Shown one piece after another: positions 36,261-42,398 of a DNA stretch of 42,398 nt. Below the pieces are notes generated by a model. That model ran no database searches. It was given only the letters and a program-made list of their open reading frames with translations, and had not been told where the DNA came from. Source of the DNA: Bacillota bacterium (GTDB lineage: Bacteria > Bacillota > Sulfobacillia > JAUYEG01); NCBI GenBank assembly GCA_030691505.1, contig JAUYEG010000057.1, positions 1-42,398 of the forward strand. Reading direction: 5' to 3'. The translations under genes were made by a program, and so were the position numbers. The first letter of the stretch is position 1. Each line of letters begins with the position of its first letter.

Positions 36261-37645
36261 GCCGCGAGGAACTGTGCCGGGCGATCGAGCGGGCCCTGGA
36301 GTGTTCGCCGGGAGACGAGACGGAAGTCACCGCCTTTGCCGCGGACTCCTATCTGACCCGGTTTGCCGCCAACCACATCCATCAGAACGTCGCTGAGCGC
36401 GACGTCAACCTGTCTGTCAAGGTTGTCATGGGCCAGCAGGTCGGCCGTGCCAGCACAAACGCCTTGAGCAGCCAGGCGGTGCGAGAAACGGTTGCCGCGG
36501 CGGCCGGCATCGCGCGGCTGCAGCGACCAAACCCGGATTTCCGCGGGCTGCCCAAGGCGCAGCCGATCCGCTCCGTGCCGGCCTGGGACGAGGCCACGGC
36601 GGGCTGCCCGGCCGCGAAGCGGGCCGATGCCGTCAAGACGATCATCGATGCGGCGGCGGCCGAGGGGTTTGAGGCGGCCGGGGCGTTCAGCACGGCCGGG
36701 TACGCGCTGGCCATCGGCAACTCGCACGGCGTGATGGCCTACCACCCGTACACGCTGGCGCGGCTGAGCTGCGTGGTCATGTCCGGGGGCGGGGGCGGGG
36801 CCGGGGGCGAGGGTGGGGCCGGAGCCGCGGCTGGGGCCGGGGGCGGCCAAAGCTCAGGATACGCCGGGCAGGCCGACGCTCAGCTGAGCGAGCTGAGCCC
36901 GGCTGCGGCGGCGGCGGATGCCGTTGACCGGTGCAGGCGGGGCCGGGGCGCCGTCGCGGTCGAGCCCGGGGAGTATGAGGTCATCCTCGAGCCGCACGCG
37001 GCGGCGGTGCTGGTCGGATTCCTGGGGCGGCTGGCGTTTTCGGCGCGGGCCTACCAAGAGGGGCGCAGCCCTCTGTGCGGGCGGCTCGGCGAGCGGCTGG
37101 TGAGCGAGAGCATCAACCTCTGGGACGACGGGCTGGATCCGGCGGGGCTGCCGCTGCCGTTTGACTTCGAGGGTGTGCCCAAGCGGCGGGTGGAGCTCTT
37201 TAGCGGGGGGGTCGCCAAGGGTATCGTGTACGACTCGCTGACGGCGGGGAAAGATGGGCGCGAATCCACCGGCCACGCGACGCCGGCCGGCTGGGGCCCG
37301 ATGCCGCAGAACGTCTTCCTGGGCACGGGGGACGCGACGGTCGAGGACATGATCGCGTCCACACGGCGCGGGCTGTGGATCACGCGTTTCCACTACACCA
37401 ACCCGGTCCATCCGGTAAAGACAATCATCACCGGGATGACCCGGGATGGCACTTTCTTGGTCGAGAATGGGCGGGTTGTAGGGCCCGTCAAGAACCTCCG
37501 GTTTACGCAAAGCATCCTGGGGGCCCTGGACACGGTTGAGGCGATCGGGCGGCGCGCGGTTCTGTCGGCGGGGCGGGCCGGGGGCTTGTGCGTGCCTGCG
37601 CTCAAGCTGGGCAAGTTCGCGTTCACCGGGGTGACGGAGTTCTAG
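36254..37645 (+). CDS. tldE: Metalloprotease accessory subunit TldE (PmbA)
   Basis: The non-catalytic partner of TldD. It lacks HExxxH, as expected, and shows the PmbA-type segments TRFAANHIHQNVAERDVNLSVKV, ESINLWDDG, DGRESTGHATP and GLWITRFHYTNPVHP. ATG 36254 overlaps the tldD stop behind GGTGGGGGT. A Gly/Ala/Glu low-complexity insert (residues 177-206) is absent from typical homologues. Length 463. Confidence 0.94.
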   Translation: MVGREELCRAIERALECSPGDETEVTAFAADSYLTRFAANHIHQNVAERDVNLSVKVVMGQQVGRASTNALSSQAVRETVAAAAGIARLQRPNPDFRGLPKAQPIRSVPAWDEATAGCPAAKRADAVKTIIDAAAAEGFEAAGAFSTAGYALAIGNSHGVMAYHPYTLARLSCVVMSGGGGGAGGEGGAGAAAGAGGGQSSGYAGQADAQLSELSPAAAAADAVDRCRRGRGAVAVEPGEYEVILEPHAAAVLVGFLGRLAFSARAYQEGRSPLCGRLGERLVSESINLWDDGLDPAGLPLPFDFEGVPKRRVELFSGGVAKGIVYDSLTAGKDGRESTGHATPAGWGPMPQNVFLGTGDATVEDMIASTRRGLWITRFHYTNPVHPVKTIITGMTRDGTFLVENGRVVGPVKNLRFTQSILGALDTVEAIGRRAVLSAGRAGGLCVPALKLGKFAFTGVTEF

Positions 37646-37710
37646 GGCTGAGCTTCCCGGCCCCGATCACTTAAGCAGCTTTGCGATAGGGCACAGAGCC
37701 GGGACCGCCG

Positions 37711-37753
37711 GCAGCCGGGACCGCCGGCCATTCCGGCCGGCGGTCCCGGCTGC
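37711..37753. terminator. 19-bp perfect hairpin between convergent tldE and the LysM gene
   Basis: GCAGCCGGGACCGCCGGCC (37711-37729) pairs without mismatch with 37735-37753 around a 5-nt loop. Another copy of the arm's sequence (GAGCCGGGACCGCCG) lies immediately upstream at 37696-37710. There is no T-run on either side. Position and strength suggest a bidirectional terminator or mRNA 3' stabiliser. Nothing else is seen in 37646-37827. Confidence 0.6.
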
Positions 37754-37827
37754 CACTACGTTCCTCCGGTTGCCCGGTCGGTCTCGGGTCCACGGGTTTT
37801 CGCTATGCTCGCACTTCCGTCGTCTTG

Positions 37828-39681
37828 CTACACCTGGCCGATCAGCACGATCGGTCCGGTCGGCTGCGCCGGGTCCTTCTTGGCCTCGGCGGTCACGATC
37901 ACCTTGAACCAGCAGATGTTGGCCGCGTGGCCCTCGGCGACCCATGTGCCGCAGCCGCAGTGGCGCAGCATCAGGCGGACCCGTGAGCAGTCACGGCCAA
38001 AGACCCACGCGAAGTAGAACTTGGCCTTGTGGTGGTGCTTGTGATGCATATGGATCTTGCCTGGATCGGGCAGCCGGAAGGCCGCGACGCCGACGAACAC
38101 CTTGCCGTCATGCGGGTGGATGTGCACGCACCCGATGGGGTGGAACGGGTGAGCCTGCGGCGTTGGCAGCAGGTTATGGCAGTGCAGGATGCAGGGCGGC
38201 TTTGGCCAGTGGCCCGGGGCCGGAGGGCACGGGCTGGCATCTGCGCCGTACCATTCGCCGGCGGGGACCATGTCCGCGGCCGCGGCCGCCACGGTGTCAA
38301 CCTCTAGTTGGTTTTGTCTGTCACTCTCCGAGTCGTCGCCGGCGCCGGCGGACTCGTCGCCCCCTTCACCCGCACCGCCCATCGCGTGAGCCCTCGGCAC
38401 GCAGATCCGCTGCCCCGGGAAGATCTGGTTGGGGTTAGGGATCTGCGGGTTGGCCGCGATCAGGGCGTTAAGCGGGACACCGAAGCGCTGGGCGATCTTG
38501 AACATCGTATCGCCGCTCTGGACGATGTAGATAAACCCGCCTGGACATGACGGCGGCGGCGGGGTGACCGCGCCTGCCGGCACGCAGATCCGCTGGCCCG
38601 GGAAGATCAGGTTGGGGTTGGGGATCTGCGGGTTGGCCGCGATCAGGGCGCTCAAGGTCACGCCGAACCGCTGGGCGATCTTGAACATCGTGTCGCCGCT
38701 CTGGACGACGTAGATGAACCCGCCGGGGCAGGATGGCGGCGACGGGGCTGGTGTGTGCGCCGGCACGCAGATCCGCTGGCCCGGGAAGATCAGGTTAGGG
38801 TTGGGGATCTGCGGGTTGGCCGCGATCAGGGCGCTCAAGGTCACGCCGAACCGTTGCGCGATCAGGAACATCGTGTCGCCGCTCTGCACGACGTAGATGA
38901 AGCCGCCGGGGCAGTGCGGCCCGGGCGGCGGCATCGTACACGGCACGCAGATCTGCTGGCCCGGGAAGATCAGGTTGGGGTTGGGGATCTGCGGGTTGGC
39001 CGCGATCAGAGCCGCAAGCGAGACACCGAACCTCTGGGCGATCAGGAACATGGTGTCGCCGGGCTGCACGGTGTAGATGAAACCACCAGGGCAGGGTACC
39101 GGCGGCGGTGGCGGCGGTGCTCCCGGCACGCAGATCTGCTGGCCCGGGAAGATCACGTTCGGGTCAGGTATCTGCGGGTTGGCCGCGATCAGGGCTGCGA
39201 GCGAGACGCCGAACTTCTGGGCGATGGTGAACATCGTGTCGCCGGGCTGTACCACGTAGATGAACCCGTTCGGGCAGGCCGGTGGCGGCGGCGGTGGCGG
39301 GGGCACCGCCGGTATGCAGATCTTCTGCCCCGGGAAAATCACGTTGGGGTTGACGATCTGCGGGTTGGCCGCGATCAGCGCCTGGAGCGAGACACCGAAC
39401 TTCTGGGCGATGCTGAACAGCGAGTCGCCCTGCTGTACGGTGTAGATGAAACCACCAGGGCACGGCGGCGGCGGCGGGAACGGCACGCAGATCCTCTGAC
39501 CCGGGAAGATCAGAAACGGGTGCTTGATCTGCGGGTTGGCCGCGATCAGGGCTTCAAGGCTGATGCCGAACTTGTGCGCAATGCTCTCCAGCGTGTCGCA
39601 GGGCTGCACGGTGTAAATCTGCCCCTCGTGGCAGGGCGGCGGTGGGGGCGGGACCGGGGGCTTGTGTGTGCCAGTTTCCAA
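37828..39681 (-). CDS. Seven-LysM protein with a Cys/His-rich C-terminal domain (spore-coat-like)
   Basis: Seven near-identical LysM domains (IYTVQPGDTMFxIAQ...ALIAANPQIPNPN...IFPGQRICVP), each introduced by a poly-Pro linker, occupy about the first 430 residues. LysM binds peptidoglycan or chitin-like glycan. No signal peptide is present, as in spore-coat proteins such as SafA. After an acidic linker the last 150 residues form a domain rich in Cys and His (PPCILHCHNLLPTP, HPFHPIGCVHIHPHDG, HMHHKHHHKAKFYF, RHCGCGTWVAEGHAANICWFKV) that I do not recognise; it could bind metal. AAAGGAGGGG favours TTG 39681; GTG 39687 is only 1-3 bases from it. Spore location is inference. Confidence 0.87.
   Translation of the reverse strand: METGTHKPPVPPPPPPCHEGQIYTVQPCDTLESIAHKFGISLEALIAANPQIKHPFLIFPGQRICVPFPPPPPCPGGFIYTVQQGDSLFSIAQKFGVSLQALIAANPQIVNPNVIFPGQKICIPAVPPPPPPPPACPNGFIYVVQPGDTMFTIAQKFGVSLAALIAANPQIPDPNVIFPGQQICVPGAPPPPPPVPCPGGFIYTVQPGDTMFLIAQRFGVSLAALIAANPQIPNPNLIFPGQQICVPCTMPPPGPHCPGGFIYVVQSGDTMFLIAQRFGVTLSALIAANPQIPNPNLIFPGQRICVPAHTPAPSPPSCPGGFIYVVQSGDTMFKIAQRFGVTLSALIAANPQIPNPNLIFPGQRICVPAGAVTPPPPSCPGGFIYIVQSGDTMFKIAQRFGVPLNALIAANPQIPNPNQIFPGQRICVPRAHAMGGAGEGGDESAGAGDDSESDRQNQLEVDTVAAAAADMVPAGEWYGADASPCPPAPGHWPKPPCILHCHNLLPTPQAHPFHPIGCVHIHPHDGKVFVGVAAFRLPDPGKIHMHHKHHHKAKFYFAWVFGRDCSRVRLMLRHCGCGTWVAEGHAANICWFKVIVTAEAKKDPAQPTGPIVLIGQV
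38396..39660 (-). repeat. About 180-bp tandem repeats encoding LysM domains
   Basis: Seven units at 170-186 bp spacing, anchored by the repeated CACGCAGATC(C/T)(G/T)CTG and by GATCTGCGGGTTGGCCGCGA on the plus strand. The middle units are most alike, which suggests recent unequal exchange. The outermost unit next to the gene start (39480-39650) is the most diverged. Confidence 0.9.
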
Positions 39682-39817
39682 GGGCACACCCCTCCTTTCG
39701 TATGCTGGGCCATCATATGAATGCAGTTAGCAGGACGTGAAACGAATCGCCAGCTATATGTGCATACAGGGGCGGCAGACGCCGGTGAAGAAAGACCCTC
39801 TTCCGGGAGGTAATGGA

Positions 39818-42398
<2,581 letters not shown>

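Noticed and set aside
36777-36860. Frameshift in tldE at the Gly-rich stretch
   Set aside because: The frame stays open and matches the family on both sides; the stretch is an in-frame low-complexity insert like those in neighbouring genes.
38396-39660. CRISPR-like array from regular repeats
   Set aside because: The repeats are coding, about 180 bp apart, and translate into LysM domains; repeat and spacer lengths do not fit CRISPR.

Overview
The window is a GC-rich (roughly 70%), densely packed bacterial chromosome segment. It most resembles a high-GC member of the Clostridia/Firmicutes (Peptococcaceae- or Moorella-like; the genus cannot be resolved from this sequence). The reasons are a textbook CIRCE operator before groESL, a PurBox-type inverted repeat before a purine operon in Bacillus-like order (purE-S-Q-L-F-M-N-H...D), a PurS/PurQ/small-PurL FGAM synthase, a PurF with propeptide and Fe-S cysteines, a multi-LysM spore-coat-like protein, and frequent GTG/TTG starts behind strong Shine-Dalgarno sites. 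No tRNA, rRNA, transposase or CRISPR array was seen.

Layout. Bases 1-1711 hold the end of an acyl-CoA operon (3-hydroxyacyl-CoA dehydrogenase, cut by the left edge, and a crotonase). Bases 1884-7949 are a molybdenum-cofactor cluster: moeA, a second MoeA fused to a periplasmic-binding-like domain, moaA, moaC, a MOSC protein and a MogA/MoaB-type gene, mostly with overlapping ends. Bases 8108-10269 hold the sigma-A/CIRCE-controlled groES-groEL operon, closed by a hairpin. A DUF362 gene follows. The purine operon runs from 11464 to 23191; it lacks purK, purB and purC. It is interrupted between purH and purD by a lower-GC gene (winged HTH plus nuclease-like domain) and by two tandem 219-bp repeats whose differences include a compensatory base-pair change. 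A QueT-like transporter gene closes this block.

Bases 23617-27278 (minus strand) encode an XPB-type helicase and its helicase-associated partner. Bases 27407-31195 form a cell-surface island: a possible small membrane peptide, a sortase, a secreted transglutaminase-like protein, a secreted protein with a GYWKNHP-like C-terminal region, and a small secreted protein. Then come a prepilin peptidase and an S41-like exported protein, followed by an intergenic array of six similar hairpins with 8-nt loops, a hypothetical gene, tldD-tldE, the seven-LysM protein (minus strand), and pcrA-ligA (ligA cut by the right edge).

How the parts work together. The moa/moe genes make and finish the molybdopterin cofactor; the pur genes convert PRPP to IMP; PcrA and LigA form a repair/replication operon; TldD/TldE form a heterodimeric metalloprotease. 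The parts least explained by known families are the tandem structured repeats with the neighbouring nuclease-like gene (20341-21838), the hairpin array (33761-33936), and the C-terminal Cys/His-rich domain of the LysM protein. Many housekeeping enzymes here carry Gly/Ala/acidic low-complexity inserts, which look like a lineage trait.
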